Shown piece by piece: positions 25,364 through 34,336 of a stretch of DNA of 40,864 nt. The DNA comes from Tissierella sp. (lineage in GTDB: Bacteria > Bacillota > Clostridia > Tissierellales > Tissierellaceae). The stretch covers positions 1 through 40,864 of the forward strand of contig NZ_JARIEF010000030.1 in assembly GCF_029266915.1 (NCBI RefSeq), read 5' to 3'. Position numbers and translations under genes: made by a program. Position 1 is the first letter of the stretch, and every line of letters starts with the position of its first letter. The notes below the pieces were generated by a model, which worked only from the letters and a program-made list of their open reading frames with translations, had not been told where the DNA came from and did not search any database.

Positions 25364-26191
25364 ATGCAAGCTATAACAAATATGTTAACAAATTTAAGAA
25401 TGAGAGATGTAATAGATATTCTGATAGTAGCTATTATATTTTATAAACTTTTTACACTTATAAAAGAAACAAGAGCAGAACAGCTTATCAAGGGAATAAT
25501 ATTTTTGCTTGTACTTACAAAAATAACCGAATGGATGAAACTCTTTACCATAAACTGGATATTAAACAATGCAATGACGCTTGGAGCTATAGCAATTCTT
25601 GTAGTATTTCAGCCCGAGCTTAGAAGAGGACTGGAGTACCTTGGACGGAGCAGTTTGTTTAAAAAATCTTTAATGGAAATAAGAGGTGAGAGTCTCTCAG
25701 AAGTAGCAGAAGAGATAATAGAAGCAGTAGCCTCTCTATCTCGTCAAAAGATTGGAGCTCTTATAGTTTTAGAGAGACAGACGGGACTAAATGAAATAGC
25801 GGATACTGGAACTAGCATAGAGGGCTTTGTTTCAAGTGATCTTCTAATAAATATATTTATCCCAAACACTCCGCTTCATGATGGAGCCGTTATAATAAAG
25901 GAAGATAAGATAAAGGCTGCAGCATGTTTTCTTCCCTTAACTGAAAACAACTCTCTCAGCAAAGAACTTGGAACAAGACACAGAGCAGCTCTGGGAATAT
26001 CTGAAAGATCTGACAGTATATCCATAGTAGTTTCTGAAGAAACCGGAGGAATTTCAACTGCCCAAAATGGAGAGATTGCAAGATATTTAGACATACAAAC
26101 ACTTAGACAAATTTTAGATGATATGTATAAACCAGAAACAGAGTCAATAAATTTTTTAAGCAGATGGAGGGGTAAAAATGAGCAGAGTTAA
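25364..26191 (+). CDS. cdaA: Diadenylate cyclase CdaA
   Basis: A 275-residue membrane enzyme that makes the second messenger c-di-AMP from two ATP. About three N-terminal membrane segments (to residue 85) precede the DAC domain, whose catalytic motifs are DGA (173-175) and GTRHRAALG (203-211). Length matches CdaA (YbbP). AAAGGCGTG precedes the ATG. It overlaps cdaR by 14 bases, as in other Bacillota, where CdaR controls CdaA activity. c-di-AMP governs potassium and osmotic balance and cell-wall homeostasis. Confidence 0.95.
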   Translation: MQAITNMLTNLRMRDVIDILIVAIIFYKLFTLIKETRAEQLIKGIIFLLVLTKITEWMKLFTINWILNNAMTLGAIAILVVFQPELRRGLEYLGRSSLFKKSLMEIRGESLSEVAEEIIEAVASLSRQKIGALIVLERQTGLNEIADTGTSIEGFVSSDLLINIFIPNTPLHDGAVIIKEDKIKAAACFLPLTENNSLSKELGTRHRAALGISERSDSISIVVSEETGGISTAQNGEIARYLDIQTLRQILDDMYKPETESINFLSRWRGKNEQS

Positions 26192-27482
26192 AAGTAACTG
26201 GACCGCTAAGCTCTTTGCCCTTCTGATTGCAATATTCTTATGGAGCTATGTCATGGGCGAAGTAAATCCAATAATTAAAAAAACAGTTAGAGATGTAAAT
26301 GTAACAATTACAAATCTCACTTCATTAGACCGTCAGGGTCTTGTAATAATGGAACCTGAAACTGCTACTGTAAATGTAACTGTTGAAGGAAAAAAATCTG
26401 ATGTAGATGAGGTTACATCTTCTAATATATTAGCTGAAGTAGACCTGAAAGGCTATTCAGAAGGAGAAATGAAGATACCAGTAGATGTTAAACTTTTAAA
26501 CGCATCCTATGATGTAAAATTAGTAAATAAAGAACCAAGAGAGATTTTATTTAAAATAGATAAGATTATATCTAAACAGGTAAGCGTAAATATTCAAACA
26601 GAAGGTGAAGTTCCCGATGGTTATATACTGGAGGAAATTAATAAAAAGCCTCAGAATATAACAATAAAAGGACCTAGAAGCTGGGTCAATGAAGTATCGG
26701 AGGCTCGGGCCATAGTTGATATTAACAACAAAACTAGTTCAACTGTAATCAGCGAACCTGTTCAGCTCTTAGATGATAAGGGTGAAGAGGTAAGAGGCAT
26801 TGAAAAAGATCCTGGTATAGTTGAAATCTCTATAGATATATCAAAGACAATGATGCTTCCAATAGAAATTGAAACTATAAATGAACTTCCAGAAAATATA
26901 AACATAAAAGATATAAAAATATATCCAGAGCAGGTAAAGGTCAAAGGCAGTGGAGACTTTTCTGATATAAAGCTGATTAAAACTAAGGCAATAGACATAA
27001 ATACACTTATAGGAAAAACTTCAATGGAAGTAGAGCTAGCTCTTCCTGATGGACTCAAACTGGTAGATCCTAAGCAGAAGATAAGCATAAGTTACAGCGT
27101 AGAGGAAATTATAGAAAAAGAATATATTTTCTCAAGCGAAGAAATAAAAATAAGAAACCTGGACGAAGACTTTGAAGTTAAAAAAACCAGCATACCAACT
27201 CAAGTAAAGGTCATTCTAAAAGGTGCAAAATCTATATTCAACAACATCTCTAAAGAGAATGTAAATTTGTATATAGATTTAAAGGGCTATAAAGCTGGTA
27301 GCAGTGAAATAACTTTAAATATTGAAGATATACAAGGGCTTAGTGTTAAATCTATCGATCCTTCTAAGACTGATATAGAAATAGAAAAAATAGAAGGCGG
27401 CAAGGATACAGAACCTTTACCTGAAGAAGAAGTTTCTCCAGATGAAGAAGAAACCAAACCCGAGGAAGAAATTAAGCCCTAG
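26178..27482 (+). CDS. cdaR: CdaA regulatory protein CdaR (YbbR repeats)
   Basis: A 434-residue protein with an N-terminal membrane anchor (about 9-28) and an extracytoplasmic part made of several YbbR repeats, about four, each carrying strands like VNVTVEGKKSDVDEV, ITIKGPRSWVNEV and VKVKGSGDFSDI. The C-terminal tail is glutamate- and proline-rich. The start lies inside cdaA, with ATGGAGGGG upstream. In the family it binds and modulates CdaA in the membrane. The third usual gene, glmM, does not follow; a terminator and the ptb operon come next. Confidence 0.92.
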   Translation: MSRVKSNWTAKLFALLIAIFLWSYVMGEVNPIIKKTVRDVNVTITNLTSLDRQGLVIMEPETATVNVTVEGKKSDVDEVTSSNILAEVDLKGYSEGEMKIPVDVKLLNASYDVKLVNKEPREILFKIDKIISKQVSVNIQTEGEVPDGYILEEINKKPQNITIKGPRSWVNEVSEARAIVDINNKTSSTVISEPVQLLDDKGEEVRGIEKDPGIVEISIDISKTMMLPIEIETINELPENINIKDIKIYPEQVKVKGSGDFSDIKLIKTKAIDINTLIGKTSMEVELALPDGLKLVDPKQKISISYSVEEIIEKEYIFSSEEIKIRNLDEDFEVKKTSIPTQVKVILKGAKSIFNNISKENVNLYIDLKGYKAGSSEITLNIEDIQGLSVKSIDPSKTDIEIEKIEGGKDTEPLPEEEVSPDEEETKPEEEIKP

Positions 27483-27508
27483 GGAAAAACTATAAAAACA
27501 ATAAAAAT

Positions 27509-27542
27509 TAATAAGTCTAGTCTTAGCTAGACTTATTATTTA
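27509..27542 (+). terminator. Rho-independent terminator after cdaR
   Basis: TAATAAGTCTAG (27509-27520) pairs with CTAGACTTATTA (27527-27538), loop TCTTAG, then TTT. Confidence 0.8.
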
Positions 27543-27654
27543 ACTCCGCTGTAAACGATTTCATAAAAAGACTATTATTAGTTTCAAGTTTAGTGTAAGA
27601 TAGAATTATAAGCAAAATATAATTTTAACAAATCAAATAATAAGAGGTGTAATA

Positions 27655-28554
27655 ATGGCTAAGAATTTTGATGATTTAATGAATCTTGCAAAGAAAAGAA
27701 CTCCAAAACGAGTTGCAGTTGCCCAAGCAGGAGATGAAGATGTACTACTTTCTGTTAAGATGGCGATGGATCAAGAGATTATAGATCCGATTTTAGTAGG
27801 CGATAGAGCCGAGATAGAAACTATAGCTAAATCCATAGGACTAGATTTAGAAAAAGTAAAAATAATAGATGAAAAGGATAAAATACTTGCAACTAGACTT
27901 GCTACTGAACTTGTAAGCAAGGGAGAGGCAAGTGTACTTATGAAAGGGTTGATAGATACATCTATTATTATGAAGCAAGTCTTGGATAAGGATATAGGAC
28001 TTAGAACAGATAAGCTGATAAGCCACGTTGCAATTTTCCATATAGCAACTTATCATAAAATATTTGCCTTAACCGACGCAGCTATGAATATAGCGCCAAG
28101 TCTAGACGAAAAAAAGCAAATAATAGATAATGCAGTAGAACTTTTAAAATGTTTGGATATAGAAAAGCCTAAGGTTGCAGTATTAGCAGCTAAAGAAAAA
28201 GTTTCCCCTAAAATGGAAGCTACTGTAGACGCTGCAAAGCTTAAAGAGATGAATCAGAATGGAGAAATAAAAGACTGCATAGTAGATGGACCGCTTGCAC
28301 TTGATAATGCAGTAAGCAAGGAGTCAGCAAGAATAAAAGGAATAGAAAGTGAAGTTGCAGGAGAGGCGGATATACTAATAGCTCCAAACATTGAAGCAGG
28401 TAATGTCCTCTACAAATCTCTGTCATTTCTAGGCGGAGCTTCCTCAGCTGGAATAATAGTAGGAACAAAAGCACCTATAATCTTAACATCACGAGCTGAT
28501 GATGAAGAAACTAAACTTAACTCTATAGTACTTGCAACACTTATGGTAGATTAA
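27655..28554 (+). CDS. ptb: Phosphate butyryltransferase
   Basis: A 299-residue member of the phosphate acetyl/butyryltransferase family, which converts an acyl-CoA and phosphate to acyl phosphate. Family motifs include VAVAQAGDEDVLLSV, VLMKGLIDTSIIMK, HVAIFHI and ILTSRADDEETKLNSI. AAGAGGTG precedes the ATG. It is the first gene of a seven-gene operon with buk and vor genes, so its physiological substrates are probably isobutyryl-, isovaleryl- or 2-methylbutyryl-CoA from branched-chain amino acids rather than only butyryl-CoA. Confidence 0.93.
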   Translation: MAKNFDDLMNLAKKRTPKRVAVAQAGDEDVLLSVKMAMDQEIIDPILVGDRAEIETIAKSIGLDLEKVKIIDEKDKILATRLATELVSKGEASVLMKGLIDTSIIMKQVLDKDIGLRTDKLISHVAIFHIATYHKIFALTDAAMNIAPSLDEKKQIIDNAVELLKCLDIEKPKVAVLAAKEKVSPKMEATVDAAKLKEMNQNGEIKDCIVDGPLALDNAVSKESARIKGIESEVAGEADILIAPNIEAGNVLYKSLSFLGGASSAGIIVGTKAPIILTSRADDEETKLNSIVLATLMVD

Positions 28555-28578
28555 TAAAATTATCAAGGGGGGAAAATA

Positions 28579-29685
28579 ATGAAAAGAATACTTGCTATAA
28601 ATCCAGGTTCTACTTCTACTAAGATAGGAGTTTATGAAGATGAAACACTTTTATTTGAAGAGAGTCTGAGACATGATAGAGAAGACTTAGAAAGATTTGA
28701 TAATATATTTGATCAATATGATTTTAGAAAAGATGTTATTTTGCAGTCACTTAAGGATCACAAGGTTAATCTTAAAGGAATAGATGCCGTAGTTGGAAGA
28801 GGAGGCCTTTTAAGACCTATAGAAGGAGGTACCTACATAGTAAATGAGCAAATGATAGAAGACCTTAGGTCTGGAATATCAGGCGAGCATGCTTCAAACC
28901 TAGGAGGCATACTGGCATGCGAATTATCTATCGAGTGTGAGGGAGATGCTTTTATAGTAGATCCTGTTGTGGTTGATGAACTAGATGATATAGCCAGAAT
29001 ATCTGGGCTGGAACTGATAGAGCGTAAGAGTATATTTCACGCCCTAAACCAAAAAGCAGAAGCCAGAAGATATGCTCATGAGAATAAGCGAAACTATCAT
29101 GAACTAAACCTAATAGTAGCACATCTTGGAGGCGGAATATCAGTTGGAGCTCATAAAAAAGGTAGAGTAATAGATGTAGCAAATGCATTGGATGGAGAAG
29201 GACCATTTTCTCCTGAAAGAACAGGAGGACTTCCAGTAGGAGAGATAGTAGATTTATGTTTTTCTGGTGATTATAGCCGTAAAGAAATAGATAAGATGAT
29301 AGTTGGAAAAGGTGGTATGGTTTCCTATCTTGCAACAAGTGACGCAAGGGAAGTTGTTGAAAGAATAGAGGCGGGCGATGCTCACGCAGAAATAATCTAT
29401 CAGGCCATGGCCTATCAGGTGGCAAAAGAAATAGGATCTCTTTCAGCAGTTTTAAAAGGTGAAATAGATGCAATTATTCTTACCGGCGGGATAGCCTATG
29501 ATGAACTATTTACTTCTTATATAAGAGAAAGAATAGAATTTTTAGCAGAAGTAGTAGTTTTCCCTGGAGAAGACGAGCTTAAAGCGCTGAGTGAAGGAGC
29601 TTTAAGAGTTTTAAAGGGAGAAGAAGTAGCAAAAGAATATAATCTTTCAGCCTTAAGAGTAGAAAAAGAGGCCGAATATGCTTAA
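28579..29685 (+). CDS. buk: Butyrate kinase (probably branched-chain fatty acid kinase)
   Basis: A 368-residue acetokinase-family enzyme that moves phosphate from acyl phosphate to ADP. N-terminal [32 protein letters not shown], the [11 protein letters not shown] phosphate loop and [12 protein letters not shown] are typical. A strong AAGGGGGG site precedes the ATG. It follows ptb by 24 bases and overlaps the P-loop ATPase gene by eight bases. In this operon it makes ATP from the acyl-CoA produced by the Vor complex. Confidence 0.94.
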   Translation: MKRILAINPGSTSTKIGVYEDETLLFEESLRHDREDLERFDNIFDQYDFRKDVILQSLKDHKVNLKGIDAVVGRGGLLRPIEGGTYIVNEQMIEDLRSGISGEHASNLGGILACELSIECEGDAFIVDPVVVDELDDIARISGLELIERKSIFHALNQKAEARRYAHENKRNYHELNLIVAHLGGGISVGAHKKGRVIDVANALDGEGPFSPERTGGLPVGEIVDLCFSGDYSRKEIDKMIVGKGGMVSYLATSDAREVVERIEAGDAHAEIIYQAMAYQVAKEIGSLSAVLKGEIDAIILTGGIAYDELFTSYIRERIEFLAEVVVFPGEDELKALSEGALRVLKGEEVAKEYNLSALRVEKEAEYA

Positions 29686-30364
29686 AGACAATCGCGTTAA
29701 AATAGTAATAGGACATTATGGAAGTGGGAAAACTGAATTTAGCATAAATTATGCTGTAAAACTGGCAAAGCTTGATAAAAAAGTAACCCTGGTAGACCTA
29801 GATATAGTAAACCTATACTTTAGAAGCCGAGAAAAAGCTTCCATGCTTGAAAGTCTGGGAATAAGCTTGATAGGAAGCTCAATAAAAGCAAGTTCCTTAG
29901 ATCTTCCTGCAGTTTCCCCTGCAGTAGCGGCCGTTTTCAGCGACCAGTCCTCGGAAGCTATTCTTGATATCGGTGGTGATCCAGCTGGAGCTAGGACTCT
30001 CGGTAGATATAAAGAACAATTAAAGGATGGAAACTATGATATGTTTTTTGTCTTAAACCGATATAGAAAAGAAACAGATACTGTTGATAAAGCAATAAGT
30101 TATATAAGAGAGATAGAAAAAGTCTCAAGAGCCAAAGTTACTGGAATTGTATCAAATGCACATTTTCTTAAAAGTACCACTATAGAAGATATATTGGATG
30201 GAACCCTACTTTCGCAGGAAGTTTCTCAAAAGACGGGTATCCCTTTAAAATATATAACTGTATTAAAAGAATTAGAAGAAGATCTAAAGGCAGAACTACC
30301 AGAAGAACTTCAGGAAAAAATATTCCCTATAGAATTATATATGCGGGAAGAGTGGATGGTTTAA
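29678..30364 (+). CDS. P-loop ATPase of unknown function in the ptb-buk-vor operon
   Basis: A 228-residue protein with a SIMIBI/MinD-like P-loop fold: Walker [10 protein letters not shown] (12-20), then [15 protein letters not shown] (38-52), and [17 protein letters not shown], which looks like the Walker B/switch region. It starts eight bases inside buk and ends 18 bases before vorD, so it is part of the operon. No exact family name is recognised. A role in assembly or cofactor loading of the oxidoreductase is a reasonable guess from context, but there is no direct evidence. It lacks an obvious metal-binding cysteine motif. Confidence 0.8.
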   Translation: MLKDNRVKIVIGHYGSGKTEFSINYAVKLAKLDKKVTLVDLDIVNLYFRSREKASMLESLGISLIGSSIKASSLDLPAVSPAVAAVFSDQSSEAILDIGGDPAGARTLGRYKEQLKDGNYDMFFVLNRYRKETDTVDKAISYIREIEKVSRAKVTGIVSNAHFLKSTTIEDILDGTLLSQEVSQKTGIPLKYITVLKELEEDLKAELPEELQEKIFPIELYMREEWMV

Positions 30365-30382
30365 ATCAAAGGAGGAGAATTT

Positions 30383-30604
30383 ATGGATAGCGCAAAAGGT
30401 AAAGTTTATTTTAAAGAAGATATATGTAAAGGGTGTGGACTTTGTATACCAGCATGCCCGGTAAATATCTTAGCACTGAATATGGAAAAAATAAATAAAA
30501 AAGGATATCATCCTTCGGGAGTTGTAGAACCAGAAAAATGTATAGGGTGTTCAAACTGTGCAGTTACGTGTCCTGATTTAGTTATAACAGTAGAAAGAAA
30601 ATAA
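30383..30604 (+). CDS. vorD: 2-oxoacid:ferredoxin oxidoreductase delta subunit (2[4Fe-4S] ferredoxin)
   Basis: A 73-residue ferredoxin-like subunit with two full cluster motifs: C15-C18-C21 and C25P, then C53-C56-C59 and C63P. It carries electrons from the thiamine site to external ferredoxin. AAAGGAGGAG precedes the ATG. Followed 17 bases later by the alpha subunit; small delta subunits of this kind occur in Vor, Kor and Por complexes. The order delta-alpha-beta-gamma is typical of the Vor/Kor group. Confidence 0.9.
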   Translation: MDSAKGKVYFKEDICKGCGLCIPACPVNILALNMEKINKKGYHPSGVVEPEKCIGCSNCAVTCPDLVITVERK

Positions 30605-30621
30605 TAGGAGGTTTAATACAT

Positions 30622-31683
30622 ATGACAAAGATACTTATGAAGGGTAATGAAGCCATAGGAGCAGCAGCTATAAAAGCAGGATGTAAATTTTTCTTTGGTT
30701 ACCCAATAACGCCACAAAACGAAGTACCGGAATATATGTCAAAAGAATTGCCGAAAGTTGGAGGAACATTTATCCAAGCTGAATCTGAAGTTGCAGCAAT
30801 AAACATGGTTTATGGAGCAGCAGGAGCTGGAGCAAGAGTTATGACTTCTTCATCAAGTCCTGGAATTGCCTTAAAACAAGAAGGAATATCATACTGCGCT
30901 GGAGCTGAGCTTCCTTGCGTTATAGTTGATATTATGAGAGGCGGACCTGGTCTTGGAGGAATACAACCTTCACAAACTGACTACTTCCAAGCTACAAGAG
31001 GAGGCGGAAACGGAGACTATAGACTTTTAGTTTTAGCGCCGGCAAATGTTCAAGAACTAGTAGACACTGTTATGCTTGGCTTTGAAAAAGCAGATGAATA
31101 TAGAAACCCAGTTATGATTCTAGCAGACGGAATGATAGGACAAATGATGGAGCCAGTAGAGTTTCCAGAAGAGAAGGTAATCACTATACCTGAAAAGCCT
31201 TGGTCTACAGGAGGAACGAAAGGAGAGCGTTCTCCAAATGTAATAAATTCACTTTACTTAGACGCTGAAGACTTAGAAGATCACAATACTAAACTTCAAG
31301 CTAAATATACTATGATGAAAGAAAAAGAAACACTGGTTGAAAGCTCAAATTTAGAAGATGCAGAAATAGTTATAGCAGCATATGGAACTACAGCTAGAAT
31401 CTGTAAAACAGCTATAAAGAAACTAGAAGAAGAAGGATTTAAAGTTGGACTTATAAGACCTATAACTCTTTGGCCTTATCCTGAAAAGGAATTCGACAAA
31501 ATCGGAGAAAATTGTAAGGGAGTTCTTACAGTGGAGATGAACACCGGACAGATGATAGAAGACGTAAGACTATCCCTTAATGGAAGAATGCCGACATATT
31601 TTTACGGAAGAACAGGTGGTATGATACCAACTCCTGAAGAGATAGTAGAAGAAGTTAAGAAAATAATGAGAGGTGAAAAATAA
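30622..31683 (+). CDS. vorB: 2-oxoacid:ferredoxin oxidoreductase alpha subunit (VorB type)
   Basis: A 353-residue subunit with the pyruvate:ferredoxin oxidoreductase domain I and II layout. Motifs: MKGNEAIGAAAIKAGCKFFFGYPITP at the N terminus (the TPP-site glutamate and substrate loop), SSPGIALKQEGISY, and the C-terminal transketolase-like part AEIVIAAYGTTARI. It oxidatively decarboxylates a 2-oxo acid with CoA. The neighbours ptb and buk favour branched-chain 2-oxo acids (VorB, 3-methyl-2-oxobutanoate), but 2-oxoglutarate (KorA) cannot be excluded. It shares one base with the next gene (TAATG). Confidence 0.88.
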   Translation: MTKILMKGNEAIGAAAIKAGCKFFFGYPITPQNEVPEYMSKELPKVGGTFIQAESEVAAINMVYGAAGAGARVMTSSSSPGIALKQEGISYCAGAELPCVIVDIMRGGPGLGGIQPSQTDYFQATRGGGNGDYRLLVLAPANVQELVDTVMLGFEKADEYRNPVMILADGMIGQMMEPVEFPEEKVITIPEKPWSTGGTKGERSPNVINSLYLDAEDLEDHNTKLQAKYTMMKEKETLVESSNLEDAEIVIAAYGTTARICKTAIKKLEEEGFKVGLIRPITLWPYPEKEFDKIGENCKGVLTVEMNTGQMIEDVRLSLNGRMPTYFYGRTGGMIPTPEEIVEEVKKIMRGEK

Positions 31684-32456
31684 TGACTATGACATCAGAA
31701 GAAACTAAAAGAAAAGTAGTCTTTGACAGAACCCACGGACTTACAGATGTTGAGACACACTATTGTCCGGGATGTACTCATGGAATTATTCATAGACTAG
31801 TAGCAGAAGTTATGGTAGAACTAGGAGTACTAGATGATGCTATAGGAATAGCGCCTGTTGGATGTTCAGTACTAGCTTATAAATATTTTAACTGTGATAT
31901 GCAGCAGGCAGCTCACGGAAGAGCGCCGGCTGTAGCTACGGGAGTTAAAAGAGTTCACCCTGACAGTTTTGTATTTACCTATCAAGGTGATGGAGACCTA
32001 GCATCAATCGGAACAGCTGAGATAATTCATGCAGCTCACAGAGGAGAGAAAATCTCAACTATATTTGTAAACAATGCAATCTACGGAATGACCGGTGGAC
32101 AGATGGCGCCTACAACTTTAATAGGACAAAGATCAACAACTTCTCCACTTGGAAGAGATGAAGCTACTACAGGAAGACCTTTAAAGATGGCTGAAATGCT
32201 TGCAACTATAGATGGCGCAAAATTTGTAGAGAGAGTATCAGTAGACACTCCTGCAAACATTAGAAAAGCTAAAAGAGCTATAAAAGCATGTTTCCAATTG
32301 CAATTAGATGGATTAGGTTTTGGAATAGTTGAAGTTCTTTCAACTTGCCCAACTAACTGGGGACTTACACCAGTAGAATCAACTAAATGGCTGCAAGAAA
32401 ATATGATTCCTTATTATCCACTTGGAAACTTTAGAAATCCTAAGGAGGAAAAATAA
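31683..32456 (+). CDS. vorA: 2-oxoacid:ferredoxin oxidoreductase beta subunit (TPP-binding)
   Basis: A 257-residue thiamine-diphosphate subunit. The TPP/Mg motif is GDGDLASIG (102-110) followed by FVNNAIYGMTGGQMAPTT; C28 and C31 in YCPGCTHG and C61 are the usual cysteines near the cofactor. It pairs with the alpha subunit to form the catalytic core. The ATG at 31683 overlaps the alpha stop; an ATG two codons later is also possible. It ends with the AAGGAGG site of the gamma subunit. Confidence 0.9.
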   Translation: MTMTSEETKRKVVFDRTHGLTDVETHYCPGCTHGIIHRLVAEVMVELGVLDDAIGIAPVGCSVLAYKYFNCDMQQAAHGRAPAVATGVKRVHPDSFVFTYQGDGDLASIGTAEIIHAAHRGEKISTIFVNNAIYGMTGGQMAPTTLIGQRSTTSPLGRDEATTGRPLKMAEMLATIDGAKFVERVSVDTPANIRKAKRAIKACFQLQLDGLGFGIVEVLSTCPTNWGLTPVESTKWLQENMIPYYPLGNFRNPKEEK

Positions 32457-32457
32457 T

Positions 32458-33015
32458 ATGGAAGAGAAAATAATAATAGCAGGATTTGGTGGTCAAGGAG
32501 TTATGGCTATGGGACAGATGATAACTTACGCAGGTATGATAGAAGAGAAACAGGTTTCCTGGCTTCCATCCTATGGCCCTGAAATGAGAGGGGGTACTGC
32601 AAACTGTAACGTAATAGTTTCAGATGACCCAGTAGCATCTCCTGTAGTTGTTGAAGCTACTACTGCCATAGTGCTTAACAAGCCTTCACTTGAAAAGTTT
32701 GAAAGTGCACTTATGAGTGGGGGAAAACTTTTTATAAACTCTTCACTGATAGAAGGTGGAGTTACAAGAGATGACCTTGACATCTACTATGTTCCTGCCA
32801 ATGAGATAGCAAATGAACTTGGAAACACAAGAGTTGCAAACATGGTAATGCTTGGAGCATATCTTGAAGTTCTTAAGATTCTAAGTTTAGAGTCTATGTA
32901 TGAAGCTTATGGTAAAGTATTTGGTGAAAATAAGATGCACCTTCTTCCTATAAATAAAGAAGCAATAAGAAGGGGAAGAATGGTTATAAGTGAAAAAGCA
33001 GAAGTACTAGTATAA
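32458..33015 (+). CDS. vorC: 2-oxoacid:ferredoxin oxidoreductase gamma subunit
   Basis: A 185-residue gamma subunit with the family's GFGGQGVMAMGQ nucleotide-like loop near the N terminus and SYGPEMRGGTANCNVIVSD, both conserved in Por/Kor/Vor gamma chains. I start at the ATG at 32458, nine bases after AAGGAGG; an in-frame ATG at 32422 would lie inside vorA upstream of that site. It is the last gene of the operon and is followed by a terminator. Confidence 0.9.
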   Translation: MEEKIIIAGFGGQGVMAMGQMITYAGMIEEKQVSWLPSYGPEMRGGTANCNVIVSDDPVASPVVVEATTAIVLNKPSLEKFESALMSGGKLFINSSLIEGGVTRDDLDIYYVPANEIANELGNTRVANMVMLGAYLEVLKILSLESMYEAYGKVFGENKMHLLPINKEAIRRGRMVISEKAEVLV

Positions 33016-33021
33016 ATATAT

Positions 33022-33059
33022 AGCCCCATACCATTTAAGTGGTTATGGGGCTGTTTTTA
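33022..33059 (+). terminator. Rho-independent terminator of the ptb-buk-vor operon
   Basis: AGCCCCATA + CCA (33022-33033) pairs with TGG + TTATGGGGCT (33040-33052), followed by GTTTTTA. Confidence 0.88.
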
Positions 33060-33071
33060 TTTATTTTAAGA

Positions 33072-33099
33072 TTGGAATAGTTATTTAAAATGGTATAAT
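33072..33099 (+). promoter_or_regulatory. Candidate promoter of the small-protein/ABC cluster
   Basis: TTGGAA (33072-33077), 16 bases, then TATAAT (33094-33099) with TGG directly before it, an extended -10. It drives transcription toward the 48-aa gene, with a leader of about 70 bases. Confidence 0.65.
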
Positions 33100-33176
33100 T
33101 AGGTAAATCGATGAAGTGGATTCAAGAGGATATAAAAAACAAGACAATTAGTATATGAGAAATTAGGAGGCATGCT

Positions 33177-33323
33177 ATGCTAGAAATCCCATTTATACCA
33201 GCTTTTTTACTAGTTTTACTTGTATATATAATAATAACAAAATTCTATATGAACATAGCAAATGATATAGGAGATAAAATTAGAAAATTTTTTATAGCCC
33301 TATGGAGTTTGGCTAAAAAATAA
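33177..33323 (+). CDS. 48-residue membrane peptide, unknown
   Basis: A short gene with an ideal AGGAGG six bases before its ATG. The product starts MLEIPFIPAFLLVLLVYIII, a single hydrophobic segment, followed by a mixed tail with several lysines (DKIRKFF...WSLAKK). It could be a small membrane protein, a subunit of the exporter further on, or a peptide product. It is the first gene of the cluster at 33177-38777. No similarity is recognised. The strong ribosome-binding site and the promoter in front are the reasons to call it. Confidence 0.6.
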   Translation: MLEIPFIPAFLLVLLVYIIITKFYMNIANDIGDKIRKFFIALWSLAKK

Positions 33324-33349
33324 AATAAATTTGGACTAGGAGTTAGAGT

Positions 33350-33955
33350 ATGAAAACTGTAGAAAAAGTCATGAAAATAATTATGATAATGGTAGTTATA
33401 GTATATGTGTTTATATTTCAAATCCCTTATAATGTAGAAATAGAACCATCAGAGGCCCAAGAGATATTAAGAGGAGCATATAGGCCCCTGGAAGATTTTA
33501 TTAAGTCGGGAACAACTTCAGATGATAAAGGACTACTTAACATACCATCAGAAATTAAAGATAAAAATGATTTTGTTAAATTGTTCGACAATAAGATGCG
33601 AGAGAAGATGGCAGAAGAAATATTTGAAAACTTAGTTATTGAAAAAGATGGACAGCTATATATTGATAAAGAAATTTATATACCCACTTTATATTCAGAA
33701 GACAGTATAATTACAAAATCCTATATAAAAAAAAGAAGGGACAGCTTATATTCATATATAAGTGGAAAGAGCTTTAAGAAAAAAGAAGAACTTATAATCA
33801 AAGGTAAATATGAAATAGATGAAGAATTATCTAAACTAGAACATCTTTTTATCCAAGATAAAAATGATAACTGGATATTACAAATCACTACCGGAACTGT
33901 TATGCATGGATTTGTAGATCCAAATGACAATCCCTATTATAGAGACAAAAAGTAA
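33350..33955 (+). CDS. Uncharacterised membrane-anchored protein, 201 residues
   Basis: Not recognised. The N terminus has one hydrophobic segment (about 7-26) without a lipobox cysteine, so it is likely an uncleaved anchor with about 175 residues outside the membrane. The soluble part is rich in charged residues and ends in GFVDPNDNPYYRDKK. There are no cysteines. AGGAGTTAG precedes the ATG. It lies 26 bases after the 48-aa gene and 58 bases before the 99-aa gene, in the same direction as the two ABC genes. Confidence 0.7.
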   Translation: MKTVEKVMKIIMIMVVIVYVFIFQIPYNVEIEPSEAQEILRGAYRPLEDFIKSGTTSDDKGLLNIPSEIKDKNDFVKLFDNKMREKMAEEIFENLVIEKDGQLYIDKEIYIPTLYSEDSIITKSYIKKRRDSLYSYISGKSFKKKEELIIKGKYEIDEELSKLEHLFIQDKNDNWILQITTGTVMHGFVDPNDNPYYRDKK

Positions 33956-34013
33956 ATATATTATATAAATTATAAGAGTATATACTATATTATTATACTT
34001 TAGGAGGTAAGAA

Positions 34014-34313
34014 ATGACTATTCCAGCTTGGGCATTTAATATCGTAATTACATTAATTGGTATCATGATTATATATGTTTGGAGTGCCTCTTCAACTAAA
34101 ACTGAGATAGAAGCAACGAGCTTAATAGACTTAAGTGAATATGATGAGTTTTATAGCAAGCTAAATATTATCATGAGCTTTTTATATTCTATTATCATAT
34201 TCCTATCATTTTCAATAGAAATGCCTCTTTTACTGGGCTTTATCTACCTAGCTCTAATAAATAGTTTAGAGCAAATTAGTAAAAGTATCTTAAGCAGGAG
34301 ATACGGAAATTAA
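34014..34313 (+). CDS. Uncharacterised 99-residue membrane protein
   Basis: Not recognised. Hydrophobic segments at about 7-25 and 50-87 (the latter long enough for two) flank a charged loop (TKTEIEATSLIDLSEYDEF). AGGAGG precedes the ATG. It ends 23 bases before the first ABC half-exporter and is probably co-transcribed with it, which suggests a partner or accessory membrane protein. Confidence 0.65.
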   Translation: MTIPAWAFNIVITLIGIMIIYVWSASSTKTEIEATSLIDLSEYDEFYSKLNIIMSFLYSIIIFLSFSIEMPLLLGFIYLALINSLEQISKSILSRRYGN

Positions 34314-34336
34314 AAACATATACTTAGGAGGACAAT

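Noticed and set aside
26762-27088. Minus-strand 108-codon open frame inside cdaR
   Set aside because: Serine/isoleucine-rich antisense frame with no ribosome-binding site; cdaR is clearly the real gene.
28952-29473. Minus-strand 173-codon open frame inside buk
   Set aside because: Leucine-rich, low-complexity translation opposite a well-supported gene; a shadow frame.
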